A stretch of 64,000 nt of DNA from Planotetraspora sp. A-T 1434 (GCF_025420585.1 NZ_JAOEGB010000028.1:1-64000), one strand, 5' to 3'; numbered from the stretch's first letter, positions 13,575-24,513 are shown. Translations and numbers: made by a program. The notes: generated from the letters alone by a model not told the origin.

Positions 13575-15356
13575 GCCGACCGGAGTCCGCCAGCCGACGC
13601 GCATCTCGTCGATCCTGAGCTTGTGGTAGTACGCCGGCACCGTGGGCGCGGCCCAGGTGCTGTCGACCTCCAGCTTGATGTACCGGGTCTTCACCCCCAG
13701 GTCGATGTAGCGTGCCGCCCGCGCGCTCTCCATAACGCCGGCCCTGAGGGGTTCACCCCAGGTCACGCCGTCGTCGCTCACGTAGAGCTTGTAGTCCTTG
13801 ATCCGGGCGGAGTCCTCCTTGCGGCCGAAGGTCTCCCGGTTGTGGGTGGGCGACCACTCCCGTTGGTTGATCGCCAGATACTCCGCCTTGTTCTTGTCAC
13901 CGAGGTCCAGGGTGATCGACACGGGGAAGGTGCCGTCGGCGTCCCAGTACGTCGTGTAGTCGCCGTCGGTGAGGTTGCTCGCGGGGAACCCGGCCTTGGC
14001 GGCGGTCGCCGTCGCGGTGATCGACTCCGACGGGTAGACGCCCTGCCGGTCGGCCGTCTGAACGCGGAACACCGTGTCGTACTGGTCCCAGTTCGTGATG
14101 CCCTTGATCGTGAGATAGCCGCCGGACTGCTCGAAGGGCGTCCGCTCGCCGGTGCGTTCGTCGGTCACCCGGACGATCTTGTACCCGTTGTCCCTGAGCT
14201 TCACTTCGGTCGCCGTGGCGGGCTTGGTCACGACGTGGACGTACTCGAGCTGGGGGTCGTCCTTCTTCACGGTGACGTAGCCGAACGCGCCGTCGTTCCA
14301 CGCGCCCGGCTGAAGGCCGCCGTACATGTAGCCGCCGCCCTCGGTGAGGTGGATCGACTCCCAGATGTCGTCGAGCCAGCCCTCGGCGAAGTTGTTGAAC
14401 GCCTCCTGGTTGGAGGGGAACCTGCCGTTCACCATCGCGGTCTCGGCCATCAGGTTCTTGATCGAGGAGCCTGCGTTGGCGACGTATCGGCCGAGCGTGA
14501 GGCGGTAGTCGACCGGCGGGTTGGAGCCGTCGAACCACCACGCGCCCTTGCTGGGGAGCTTGAAGTCGGCCTCGGTCAGGCGCGGCATCGGCGTCCAGAC
14601 GGCGGCCGGGTAGTCGTACGCCGGGACCATGCCGGTCTTCTGCTCGTTGCTGACCGTGTCCATGATCGGGGTGTCTTCGTTGTTGTTGCTCAGCAGCATG
14701 TCGGGGCGCTCGGCGCGGATCCGCTCGTAGAGCCCGTTCTGCTCCCAGTACTGGTTGTCGTTGTCGATCCAGAAGCCGGCCAGGTCCGGGTAGTTCTTCA
14801 TGATCTCGACGAAGTTGTCGTAGCTGAACTCGCCGAAGCCGGGCCGGGTGGTCAGATCGACAGTCTTGCCCTTGTAGGCGGAGTACGCCGCCGAGTCGAG
14901 CCACTCGTGGCCGCCCTCGGCGTGCCACTGTGGGTCGTCGGTCATGTAGAGGATGACGTGCTCGCCCTTGTCCTTGGCGGCCTTGATCAGCTCGCCGAGG
15001 AAGTCGCGCTTGGTGCTGCAGCTTCCCGGGATCGCGGACGGCCACGGCCGGGAGTAGCCCAGCCGGCTGTGGAACGACGCGAGGACGAGGTAGCTCGCGT
15101 GCAGCTTGCGGGCCTCGTCGACCCAGTAGGCGGGATCCCAGCCGCCGTCGGTGACGGCCTTCTCCCACGCCTCGCAGGTCGCGTAACCGGGGGACGTGCG
15201 CATGCCCCAGTGCAAGAACAGGCCCGCCGCCGAGTTGCGCAGCCAGGTCTGGCGCGGGTGGAACAGGTCGGCACGCGCGGGCGAGGCCACGATCGTGCCG
15301 GCGAGCAGGGTGATCACCGCCAGGACGGCGGCGGTCAGAGGACGTCTCAGCTTCAT
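13560..15356 (-). CDS. Secreted alpha-L-fucosidase-like glycoside hydrolase with discoidin domain
   Basis: Probable extracellular sugar hydrolase. The 598-aa protein starts MKLRRPLTAAVLAVITLLAG and continues to ASPARA, a signal peptide with an AxA cleavage site. The catalytic part resembles the GH29 fucosidase fold: GLFLHWGMRTSPGY near the mature N-terminus, then LAGFWIDND, where the aspartate is the likely nucleophile. The C-terminal 150 residues look like an F5/8 type C (CBM32) domain (FPASNLTDGDYTTYWDADG, SITLDLGD, ARYIDLGVKTRYIKLEV). The ATG at 15354-15356 follows a G-rich stretch. The exact sugar substrate is not evident. The gene ends inside a tandem repeat. Confidence 0.8.
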   Translation of the reverse strand: MKLRRPLTAAVLAVITLLAGTIVASPARADLFHPRQTWLRNSAAGLFLHWGMRTSPGYATCEAWEKAVTDGGWDPAYWVDEARKLHASYLVLASFHSRLGYSRPWPSAIPGSCSTKRDFLGELIKAAKDKGEHVILYMTDDPQWHAEGGHEWLDSAAYSAYKGKTVDLTTRPGFGEFSYDNFVEIMKNYPDLAGFWIDNDNQYWEQNGLYERIRAERPDMLLSNNNEDTPIMDTVSNEQKTGMVPAYDYPAAVWTPMPRLTEADFKLPSKGAWWFDGSNPPVDYRLTLGRYVANAGSSIKNLMAETAMVNGRFPSNQEAFNNFAEGWLDDIWESIHLTEGGGYMYGGLQPGAWNDGAFGYVTVKKDDPQLEYVHVVTKPATATEVKLRDNGYKIVRVTDERTGERTPFEQSGGYLTIKGITNWDQYDTVFRVQTADRQGVYPSESITATATAAKAGFPASNLTDGDYTTYWDADGTFPVSITLDLGDKNKAEYLAINQREWSPTHNRETFGRKEDSARIKDYKLYVSDDGVTWGEPLRAGVMESARAARYIDLGVKTRYIKLEVDSTWAAPTVPAYYHKLRIDEMRVGWRTPVGHDNH

Positions 15357-15432
15357 CGCTCGCGCCCCCAGGTCAGCGTCGTGGAGCGTTCGCGTCGGTT
15401 CGAGCAAGAACTCCGATCTATCACGACTCACG

Positions 15433-15462
15433 ACCGTAAGAAGTGAGGCTTTTGACTGTCAA
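15433..15462 (-). promoter_or_regulatory. Promoter of the fucosidase-like gene
   Basis: A perfect -35 TTGACA (minus strand, 15457-15462) is followed after 18 bp by TACGGT (15433-15438). This gives a leader of about 70 nt. The -35 overlaps a short TTGAC-T-GTCAA palindrome that could be an operator. The rest of the 212-bp divergent gap shows no clear promoter for the rightward MFS gene. Confidence 0.6.
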
Positions 15463-15568
15463 GGGCCAGTAAAGCTCCGACCTATCAACGCCAGGATCTC
15501 TCGAAGAGAAGCGAGGGGGCGGAAAACCGTTTGCCGACCCCGGCGCAGTCCGATGACAATGGCCGACC

Positions 15569-16876
15569 GTGTCGGAATCCCCTGATCGGTCGCCCGGATC
15601 CCTGGCCCGCCGCCTCCGCCTGGACCTGAGCCCGCTCCGCGAGTCCCGGGACTTCCGCCTGCTCCTCGGATCGGGCCTGATCACGATGGTCGGCACGATC
15701 ATCACCATGGTCGCCGTGCCGTACCAGGTGAAACAGCTCACGGGGTCGTACATCGCGGTCGGCCTGGTGAGCCTGGCCGAGTTCGTCCCGATGGTGGTCT
15801 TCGGGCTGTGGGGCGGGGCCATCGCCGACGCGCTCGACCGCCGGAGGATCGTGATCGTCACGGAGGCCGGCCTCTGCCTCACCTCGGTCCTCCTGCTGGT
15901 CAACGCGCTGCTGCCCAGGCCGCAGCTGTGGGTGCTCTATGTGGTGGGCGCCGTCTCCGCCGGGCTCGGCAGCGTCCGCACGCCGAGCGAGCAGGCGATC
16001 ATCAACCGGGTGCTCAGGCTCGACCAGATGACCGCCGCCTTCGCCATCCAGGGGCTCACCCGGAACACGGCGATGATCGCCGGGCCCGCCGTGGGCGGTC
16101 TGGTGGTCACCTCGCTCGGGCCCGCCGCCTCCTACGGCCTCGACGTGGGGACGTTCCTCGTCTCGCTCGCGCTGCTGGTCAGGGTCCGCAGGGTCGCCCG
16201 GTCCGAGGAGGCCACGCCGGCCTCGCTGGGGTCCATGGTGGAGGGCGTCCGCTACGCATTGCGGCGGCCCGACCTGATGGGCACCTACCTCGTCGACATC
16301 GCGGCCATGGCGTTCGCCAGCTCGACCGCGCTGTTCCCCTTCCTGGCCGACGACCTGAACGCGCCCAAGGCCCTCGGCCTGCTGTACGCCGCCGGAGGGG
16401 TCGGCTCGGTCGTCGCGTCCCTCACGTCAGGCTGGACGAGCCACGTCCACCGGCACGGTCTCGCCGTGATCGTCTCCGCGACGGGGTGGGGCGTGGCGGT
16501 GGCGCTCGCGGCCGTCATGCCGAACGTCTGGCTGGTGTTCCTCTTCCTGGCGATCGCCGGCGGGGCCGACATGGTCAGCGGCCTCTTCCGCGGCACGATC
16601 TGGAACCAGACGATTCCCGACGAGTACCGCGGCCGGCTGGCCGGCATCGAGCTGCTGTCCTACTCGACCGGCCCGATGCTGGGTGACGCCCGCGCGAGCC
16701 TGATGGCCCAGTTCGGAGGCACCCGCTTCTCACTGGGCGCGGGCGGCCTGCTCTGCGTGGGCGCGGTCGCGCTGATGGCGACCATCCTGCCGAGGTTCCG
16801 GAGCTACGACGCCCGGACCGACGAGTACGCCCTCGCCGAACGCGCCCGCCGCGCCGACGAACCCACCCCCGCCTGA
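15569..16876 (+). CDS. MFS transporter, enterobactin-exporter (EntS) type
   Basis: Proton-driven membrane exporter with about 12 predicted hydrophobic helices in 435 aa. The N-terminal FRLLLGSGLITMVGTIITMVAVPYQV, the loop GGAIADALDRRRI (MFS motif A-like) and GSVRTPSEQAIINRVLR resemble the EntS group. The start is a GTG with a weak ribosome site. It diverges from the fucosidase-like gene. The substrate is unknown; no siderophore genes are nearby. A near-copy of its last 59 bp lies downstream at 16993-17051. Confidence 0.85.
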   Translation: MSESPDRSPGSLARRLRLDLSPLRESRDFRLLLGSGLITMVGTIITMVAVPYQVKQLTGSYIAVGLVSLAEFVPMVVFGLWGGAIADALDRRRIVIVTEAGLCLTSVLLLVNALLPRPQLWVLYVVGAVSAGLGSVRTPSEQAIINRVLRLDQMTAAFAIQGLTRNTAMIAGPAVGGLVVTSLGPAASYGLDVGTFLVSLALLVRVRRVARSEEATPASLGSMVEGVRYALRRPDLMGTYLVDIAAMAFASSTALFPFLADDLNAPKALGLLYAAGGVGSVVASLTSGWTSHVHRHGLAVIVSATGWGVAVALAAVMPNVWLVFLFLAIAGGADMVSGLFRGTIWNQTIPDEYRGRLAGIELLSYSTGPMLGDARASLMAQFGGTRFSLGAGGLLCVGAVALMATILPRFRSYDARTDEYALAERARRADEPTPA

Positions 16877-16992
16877 CCTTTCGTACGGCTCCGCTCCCCC
16901 ATTTCGCACTGTTGCCGCACCATTTCCGCGTCCGTGCGGCCGCCGTTTCCGCGCCGTACACAGGGCAGCCCCGGAGGCAGCAAACGGCGCAC

Positions 16993-17051
16993 GGATGGAC
17001 GAATACGCCCTCGCAGAACGCGCCCGCCGCGCCGACGAACCCATCCCCGCC
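16993..17051 (+). pseudogene. Remnant copy of the 3' end of the MFS gene
   Basis: These 59 bp match 16815-16873, the last codons of the MFS gene, at 54 positions, and still encode DEYALAERARRADEP. Several differences are synonymous (GAG/GAA, GCC/GCA), which suggests divergence while still coding. A further weak match extends about 15 bp upstream. It looks like the tail of a lost paralogue or a partial duplication. The rest of the 16877-17304 gap shows no other gene. Confidence 0.75.
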
Positions 17052-17304
17052 GAATATCCCGCCGCTCGGGCGTGCGCAACGCAGGCCTCGCCGGCGGCAG
17101 AGGCGGCGTTTCGACGGCGCTGAGACGGCGCCGGAGATCACACTGAGATCAGGACCGAGACGGCCGCAGAGGCGGCTTCACATTGCCCATTGCTCCCCTG
17201 GTTACCGCCAAGTATCGTCCGGAGTTGAGCATGGCTCATATTCACGCGCGTGAACATCCCTACCCGTCCCTTCACCCCCCGATCTCGCGAAGGGAAGTTC
17301 CCCC

Positions 17305-20300
17305 ATGCACGCGCGCCTTCGCCGGACGGCCAGGCGAGCGGTCACCGCCGCCGCCGCGCTCGTCCTCCTCACCGCCGGTTTGCCGGCTCAGCCTGCCGCG
17401 GCCGCCCCCTACTACCCGCCCGACGACTACTGCCTCGGCCAGTGCGCCGACGTGCTGCCGCCCGGCCAGAACGGCAACGCCACCCTCGTCGACATCCTGG
17501 GCAACCAGGGCTTCGGCACCTACCCCGGCCACAGCGCCGACCAGCTCGGCAAGTACGCCGGCCTGATCTCCGGGTACACCGGCCTGACCGACGACCAGAT
17601 CACCGCGTTCTTCAACGACAGCGGTTTCGGCGTTCCCGCCGGCCAGGTGGAGAGCACGGTCACCCCGCGCTCGGACGTCACGATCGTCCGCGACAAGGCG
17701 ACCGGCGTCCCGCACATCACCGGCACGACCCGCGCGGGCACGATGTACGGCGCGGGCTACGCGGGCGGGCAGGACCGCCTCTGGCTGATGGACCTCATGC
17801 GGCACGTCGGCCGGGGCGAGCTGACGCCGTTCGCGGGAGGAGCCAAGGGCAACAGGGACCTGGAGCAGAGCGTCTGGCGCAACTCCCCCTACACCGAGGC
17901 CGACCTCCAGGCGCAGATCGACCGCATCAAGAACTCCGGGCCGAAGGGCGCGCAACTCTACTCCGACGTCCAGAACTACGTCGCCGGGATCAACGCGTAC
18001 ATCGACGTCTGCATGGCGGGCCGCAACTGCCCCGGTGAGTACGTGCTGACCGGGCATCTCGACTCGATCACCAACGCGGGCGGGCCGGTCGGCTTCACCA
18101 TGACCGACCTCATCGCGATCGCCGGGGTGATCGGCGGCCTGTTCGGCGGCGGTGGCGGCGCCGAGATGCAGTCGGCCCTCGTCCGGGTCGCCGCCCGGGC
18201 CAAGTACGGCACGGCGGCGGGCGACCAGATGTGGGCGGCCCTCCGTCAGCAGAACGACCCGGAGACCGTGCTGACGCTGCACAACGGGCAGAGCTTCCCG
18301 TCGGGGGCCACGCCCGCCGGCGCCACCGGGGTGGTCCTGCCCGACGCCACCACCACACCCGTCGACATCACCGAGAACGAGTCGGGGACGGCGGCCTCCG
18401 CCACCACGGCCGGCAGGAGCGCGCTGACCGGCCTGACGGTCGACAACTCACAGCCGAGCATGTCGAACGCGATCGTGGTCTCGGCCGCGAAGTCGGCGGG
18501 CGGGCATCCGATCGCGGTCTTCGGCCCGCAGACCGGCTACTTCTCGCCGCAGCTGCTGATGCTGGAGGAGATCTCGGGACCGGGCATCCGGGCACGCGGG
18601 GCCGCGTTCTCCGGGCTCAACCTCTACGTGCTGCTCGGCCGGGGCACCGACTACGCCTGGAGCGCCACCTCCAGCCTGCAGGACATCACCGACACCTACG
18701 CCGTCACCCTCTGCGACCCGAACGGCGGAACGCCGACAACGGCCTCGGACCACTACCTCTACCACGGCGCCTGCACCGCCATGGAGACGCTGAAGAAGAC
18801 CAACTCGTGGAAGCCGAACACGGCCGACTCCACTGGTGCGGGCTCCTACGACCTGGTGATCAAACGGACGAAGTACGGCCTGGTGACGTGGCGCGGCACG
18901 GTCGGCGGGGTCCCGACGGCCTTCACCACGCTCCGCTCGACCTACCAGCACGAGGCGGACTCGGCGGTCGGGTTCCAGATGTTCAACGACCCCGGCGAGA
19001 TGGGATCGGCCGCGGCGTTCCAGAGCTCGGCATCCAAGATCGGGTTCGCCTTCAACTGGTTCTATGTCAACTCGGCCGACACGGCGTACTTCATGTCCGG
19101 CAACGAGCCGGTCAGGTCGGCGGTCTCCGACCCGAACCTCCCGATGGCCGGTGACGCCGCCCACGAGTGGGCCGGATTCGACCCGTCGACCAACACGGCG
19201 ACCTACGCGGCTCCGGGCACCCACCCGCAGGCGGTCAACCAGGACTACTTCGTCAGCTGGAACAACAAGCAGGCCAAGGACTACGGCGCGGCCGACGGTA
19301 ACTTCAGCTTCGGGCCGGTTCACCGCGGCGACCTGCTCGACGCCCCCGTCAAGGCGGCGCTGAACTCGGGGACGCTCGACCGCTCCGGAGTCGTCAAGAT
19401 CATGGCATCGGCCGCCACGACGGACCTGCGCGGCTGGAAGGTGCTGCCCAACCTCCTGCGGGTGATCAACAGCAGCGCGGTGGCCGACCCGGCCATCGCC
19501 TCGGCGGTGTCCAAGCTCTCCGCGTGGGCGTCGGCCGGAGCCAGGCGGGCCGAGACCTCCCCCGGCAGCAAGACCTACGCGAACGCCGACGCCATCCGGA
19601 TCTTCGACGCCTGGTGGCCGAAGCTCGTGAGGGCCGAATTCAAGCCCGGCCTCGGCGACGGGCTCTACCAGTCGCTGATCAACACGCTGCAGATCAACGA
19701 GTCGCCCTCGGGGCACCAGGAGGGTGACAAGTCCAACCTGGCCACCTCGGCCAACGAGGCGCAGACCCACAAGGGCTCGTCGTTCCAGTACGGCTGGTGG
19801 GGCTACGTCGACAAGGACATCCGGGCCGTGCTGGGCGACCCGGTGGGCGCGCCACTGCCGGCCAAGTTCTGCGGCGACACCGTGGCGGCCTGCCGCACGG
19901 TCCTGCTGGACAGCCTGTCGGCGGCGCTGGGCGAGGCGGCGACCACCACCTACCCGGCCGACGACGCCTGCTCGGCGGGCGACCAGTGGTGCGCGGACGC
20001 CATCCGGCAGTCGCCGCTCGGCGGCATCAAGCACTCGCTGATCTCGTGGCAGAACCGGCCGACCTACCAGCAGGTCGTGTCCTTCCCCGCCCACCGCGGG
20101 GACGCGATCGCGAACCTGGCGCTCACCCGTACGGCGAGCGCGTCCAGCACGCAGGGCTCCTACACGCCGGACAAGGCGGTGGACGGTGACCCCACGACCC
20201 GCTGGGCGAGCGGCTGGAGCGACAGCCAGTACCTGCAGGTCGATCTCGGGACGGCGAAGACGGTCGGGCGGGCGATCCTCCGCTGGGAGGCGGCGTACGG

Positions 20301-20493
20301 CTCGTCGTACAAGATCCAGACATCGCCCGACGGGAGCACCTGGACGACGGTGTACGCCACGACGACCGGCAACGGCGGCGTGGACAACCTGACATTCACG
20401 CCGGTCAACGCCCGCTACGTCCGCATGCAAGGGGTCAAGCGCGGCACCTCGTACGGCTACTCGCTGTACGAGTTCGAGCTCTACACCCCCTGA
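17305..20493 (+). CDS. Secreted penicillin acylase family protein with C-terminal discoidin domain
   Basis: Ntn-hydrolase that would cleave amide bonds (beta-lactam side chains, acyl-homoserine lactones or other N-acyl compounds) outside the cell. The 1062-aa precursor has an Arg-rich signal peptide ending near QPAAAAP. The alpha-chain region follows (VTIVRDKATGVPHITGTT, GYAGGQDRLWLMDLMR). A linker then leads to MSNAIVVSAAKSAGG, where Ser387 is the expected N-terminal nucleophile after self-cleavage. The last 120 residues form an F5/8 type C domain (NLALTRTASASSTQ, DGDPTTRWASG, LQVDLG). The ATG has GAAGGGAAG at good spacing. The added discoidin domain makes it longer than the usual 750-900 aa. 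Confidence 0.88.
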   Translation: MHARLRRTARRAVTAAAALVLLTAGLPAQPAAAAPYYPPDDYCLGQCADVLPPGQNGNATLVDILGNQGFGTYPGHSADQLGKYAGLISGYTGLTDDQITAFFNDSGFGVPAGQVESTVTPRSDVTIVRDKATGVPHITGTTRAGTMYGAGYAGGQDRLWLMDLMRHVGRGELTPFAGGAKGNRDLEQSVWRNSPYTEADLQAQIDRIKNSGPKGAQLYSDVQNYVAGINAYIDVCMAGRNCPGEYVLTGHLDSITNAGGPVGFTMTDLIAIAGVIGGLFGGGGGAEMQSALVRVAARAKYGTAAGDQMWAALRQQNDPETVLTLHNGQSFPSGATPAGATGVVLPDATTTPVDITENESGTAASATTAGRSALTGLTVDNSQPSMSNAIVVSAAKSAGGHPIAVFGPQTGYFSPQLLMLEEISGPGIRARGAAFSGLNLYVLLGRGTDYAWSATSSLQDITDTYAVTLCDPNGGTPTTASDHYLYHGACTAMETLKKTNSWKPNTADSTGAGSYDLVIKRTKYGLVTWRGTVGGVPTAFTTLRSTYQHEADSAVGFQMFNDPGEMGSAAAFQSSASKIGFAFNWFYVNSADTAYFMSGNEPVRSAVSDPNLPMAGDAAHEWAGFDPSTNTATYAAPGTHPQAVNQDYFVSWNNKQAKDYGAADGNFSFGPVHRGDLLDAPVKAALNSGTLDRSGVVKIMASAATTDLRGWKVLPNLLRVINSSAVADPAIASAVSKLSAWASAGARRAETSPGSKTYANADAIRIFDAWWPKLVRAEFKPGLGDGLYQSLINTLQINESPSGHQEGDKSNLATSANEAQTHKGSSFQYGWWGYVDKDIRAVLGDPVGAPLPAKFCGDTVAACRTVLLDSLSAALGEAATTTYPADDACSAGDQWCADAIRQSPLGGIKHSLISWQNRPTYQQVVSFPAHRGDAIANLALTRTASASSTQGSYTPDKAVDGDPTTRWASGWSDSQYLQVDLGTAKTVGRAILRWEAAYGSSYKIQTSPDGSTWTTVYATTTGNGGVDNLTFTPVNARYVRMQGVKRGTSYGYSLYEFELYTP

Positions 20494-20515
20494 AACCCAA
20501 GAACCCCAACAGGGT

Positions 20516-20759
20516 GTGATCATGCATAGGTTCCCTGATTGCCGGCCCCACCAGCATGATCTCGTGTCGTGATCATGCACAGGTTCCGCACCGGCCCTCG
20601 CTAACTGGCCCTTTACACTCGGTGATCATGCACTGGCAGCAGTGCATGATCACCAAAGAACGGTGCCCTGGTCGACCGCACAAGGGCGGAACCTGTGCAT
20701 GATCACGCCCGGGGTCCGGCCTGGTCACCATGCCCCGCGCGGAACCTGTGCATGATCAC
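20516..20759. repeat. Mirrored 53-bp repeat array no. 1 (penicillin acylase / pheT junction)
   Basis: Forward cores GTGATCATGC-N5-TTCC start at 20516 and 20569. A palindrome of 14-bp arms (GTGATCATGCACTG, 4-nt loop) occupies 20622-20653. Reverse cores end at 20706 and 20759. All steps are exactly 53 bp, and every pair is symmetric about position 20637.5. The 34-bp stretches between cores are only loosely conserved, with TGACC/GCCC-like islands. It fills the 317-bp gap between two convergent genes. A bidirectional terminator, a protein-binding array or a mobile miniature element are all possible. Confidence 0.95.
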
Positions 20760-20807
20760 GCGCGAGGGGGCAGATCATGCGCGAGGGGGCAGATCACGCG
20801 CGAGGGG
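20755..20807. repeat. 19-bp tandem repeat at the edge of array 1
   Basis: The unit ATCACGCGCGAGGGGGCAG occurs 2.8 times head to tail, with one substitution in the middle copy. It starts inside the last reverse core of the mirrored array and ends 3 bp before the pheT stop. Confidence 0.85.
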
Positions 20808-20810
20808 TGG

Positions 20811-23362
20811 TCAGGCGCCGCGGAGCTGGGCTCCGGTGCGCGAACCCGCGAGGGCCACCGCGGCGTCCCGGGCCGCGGTGGTCTCCTCGACCGTGAGCGT
20901 CCGGTCGGGCGCCCGGAAGCGCAGCGTGTAGGCCAGGGACTTGTTGCCCTCACCCACCTGCTCCCCGGTGTAGACGTCGAACAGCCGGATCGACTCCAGC
21001 AGCTCTCCCGCTCCTTCGCGGAGCGCCACCTCCACGAGCGCGACGGGCGTCTCAGCCGGGACGATCAACGCGACGTCCTGCGTGGCCACCGGGTAGGCGG
21101 ACACGGCCGGGGTCTGCACCGGTCCGGACGGCACGAGAAGCGACAGCTCCAGCTCCATGGCGGCCGTGCGCGGAGGCAGGCCGTACGCCTCGACGACCCG
21201 CGGGTGCAGCTCTCCCGCATGGCCGAGCAGGGTCTCCCCGGCGTACAGCGCGGCGCACCGGCCGGGGTGCCACGGCTCGTGCTGGTCCGCCCGGGTCCCG
21301 AGCTCCACCCCGGCCTCGCGGGCGATGGTGCGGGCGGCCTCGATGGCGTCCGCCCACGACGCCTGGCGGCCCCCGCCCCACCAGCCGGACCGCTCGAACT
21401 CGCCGGCGAGCACGACCGCGACCCGGACCGGCTGCCTGGGCAGCGCGGTCTCGATCTCGGCGAGCTCCTCCGGCGTCGGCACGCGATCGACCGGCAGCAC
21501 CGGGGCCTTCGCCGGAGCGTCCGGCTCGGGCCGGTAGACCAGCCCGGTCTCGAACAGCGCCACGTCGGCGAAGCCGCGGCCCACGTTGCGGACCAGAGTC
21601 TTCAGCAGGCCGGGCAGCAGCGTGGTCCGCATGTACGGCTCGTCCTCGCTCAGCGGGTTGACCAGCCGGGTCGCCCTCCTGCGGGGGTCTCCCTCGGGGA
21701 GTTGCAGGTTGTCGAGGTCGCGGACGCCGATGAACGGATACGACAGCACCTCGACGTACCCGGAAAGCGCCAGCGCCCGGCCCACCCGGAGGCGCAGCCG
21801 CTGCCCCTCCGTCAGCCCGGCCCCGGCCGGAGCGGCGGGGAGGACCGACGGCAGCCGCTCGTACCCTTCGAGGCGGATGACCTCCTCGGCGAGGTCGTTC
21901 GGGTCGGTCAGGTCCGGCCGCCAGCTCGGCGGCGTGACCGTGATCAGGTCGTCGCCGCGAACGGCCAGCTTGTCGGCCAGGTCGCCGCTCGACACCACTC
22001 CGGTGGCCGCGACGCCGTGGCCGCCTCCGGAAGACGCGACCGCGCCGTCCACCACCGTGCAGCCGACCTGCTCCAGCCGGCGGATCACGGTCTCCCGCCC
22101 GTACGGCACGCCCGCGACGCGGTCGGGGTGGTCGGCCGGGATGGTGATCCGCACGGGAGCCACGTCGGCCTCGGCGTGCGTCACCCCCGGCTCGGCCGTG
22201 GCCCCGCCCAGCTCGACGAGGAGCTGTACGGCACGCCACGACGCGACCGGCGGCAGCTCCCGGTCGACGCCGCGCTCGAACCGCTTGGACGCCTCGCTCA
22301 CCAGGTTGTGCCTGCGGGACTCCCGCGCGATGCCGGTGGCCGAGAAGTGCGCCGCCTCGATCACGATGTCGGTGGAGGCGCCGGAGATCTCGGTGTGCAG
22401 GCCGCCCATCGTGCCCGCCATCGAGATCGGGCCCGAGTCGTCGGTGATCAGGATGTCGTCCTCGTGGAGCTTCCTGACCACGTGGTCCAGCGTCTCCAGC
22501 GTCTCGCCCGGAAGGGCCCGCCGTACGACGATCCCGCCGGACAGGCGGGACCGGTCGAAGGCGTGGAGCGGCTGGCCGAGCTCCAGCATCACGTAGTTCG
22601 TGATGTCCACGGCCAGCGAGACCGGCCGCATGCCGGCGCGGGCCAGCCGTACCCGCATCCAGAGCGGGCTCTCGGCGGCGGGGTCGAAACCGGAGACCGA
22701 GCGCAGCACGAAGCGGTCGCAGGCGGTCGGGTCGGCGATCGACGCCGGCCACGACTCACCGGCCGCGGCGGGGAGCTCGACCGCCGCGGGGTCGCGGAAC
22801 GGCACGCCGAACGCGGTGGCCGCCTCACGGGCGACGCCGCGGACCGACAGGGCATAGCCGATGTCCGGAGTGATCTCCAGCTCCAGCACGTCGTCGCGCA
22901 GGCCGAGCAGCTCGACCACGTCCGCGCCGATGGGCGTGTGGTCCGGCAGCAGGAGGATGCCGGGCGAGGAGTCGGCGATGCCCAGCTCGGCCTCCGAGCA
23001 GATCATGCCGTCCGACAGCCGGCCGTACGTCTTGCGGGAGCCGATCTCGAAGCCTCCGGGGAGGACGGCGCCCGGCAGCGCCACCGGGACCACGGCGCCC
23101 ACGGCGAAGTTGGTGGCCCCGCACACGATCTCGCGCGGCGTGGCCTCCCCGACCTCGACCCGGCAGTGCCGGACGGGTTTCTTGAACCCGGCCAGCTCCT
23201 CGATCTCGAGGACCCGGCCGACGACCACGTTCTTGATCTCGTGGCCGTGCGAGGTGATCGCTTCGAGCTTCAGGCCGGCGGCGGTGAGCTTGTCCGCGAC
23301 CTCCTGCGCCGTGACGGCGGGGAGATCGACGTACTCCCGCAGCCATGAAAGCGGGACCTTCA

Positions 23363-23363
<1 letters not shown>
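20811..23363 (-). CDS. pheT: Phenylalanyl-tRNA synthetase beta subunit
   Basis: Partner of PheS in the (alpha-beta)2 enzyme that charges tRNA-Phe. The 850-aa protein begins [15 protein letters not shown] and continues with an EMAP-type tRNA-binding domain ([17 protein letters not shown]). The B3/B4 editing domains, B5, the catalytic-like core and a C-terminal anticodon-binding ferredoxin-like domain ([23 protein letters not shown]) follow. The ATG shares one base with the pheS stop (TGATG), so the two are coupled. Confidence 0.97.
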
Positions 23364-24502
<1,139 letters not shown>

Positions 24503-24513
24503 TCAGCGGGTCG

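Noticed and set aside
13452-15446. 664-codon rightward open frame over the fucosidase-like gene
   Set aside because: Antisense shadow. The opposite strand has a signal peptide, a catalytic domain and a discoidin domain.
20516-20759. CRISPR array
   Set aside because: Repeat and spacer sizes (19 + 34 bp) invite the call, but the units are inverted about a centre, the spacers share a pattern, there are few copies, and no cas gene is in the window.
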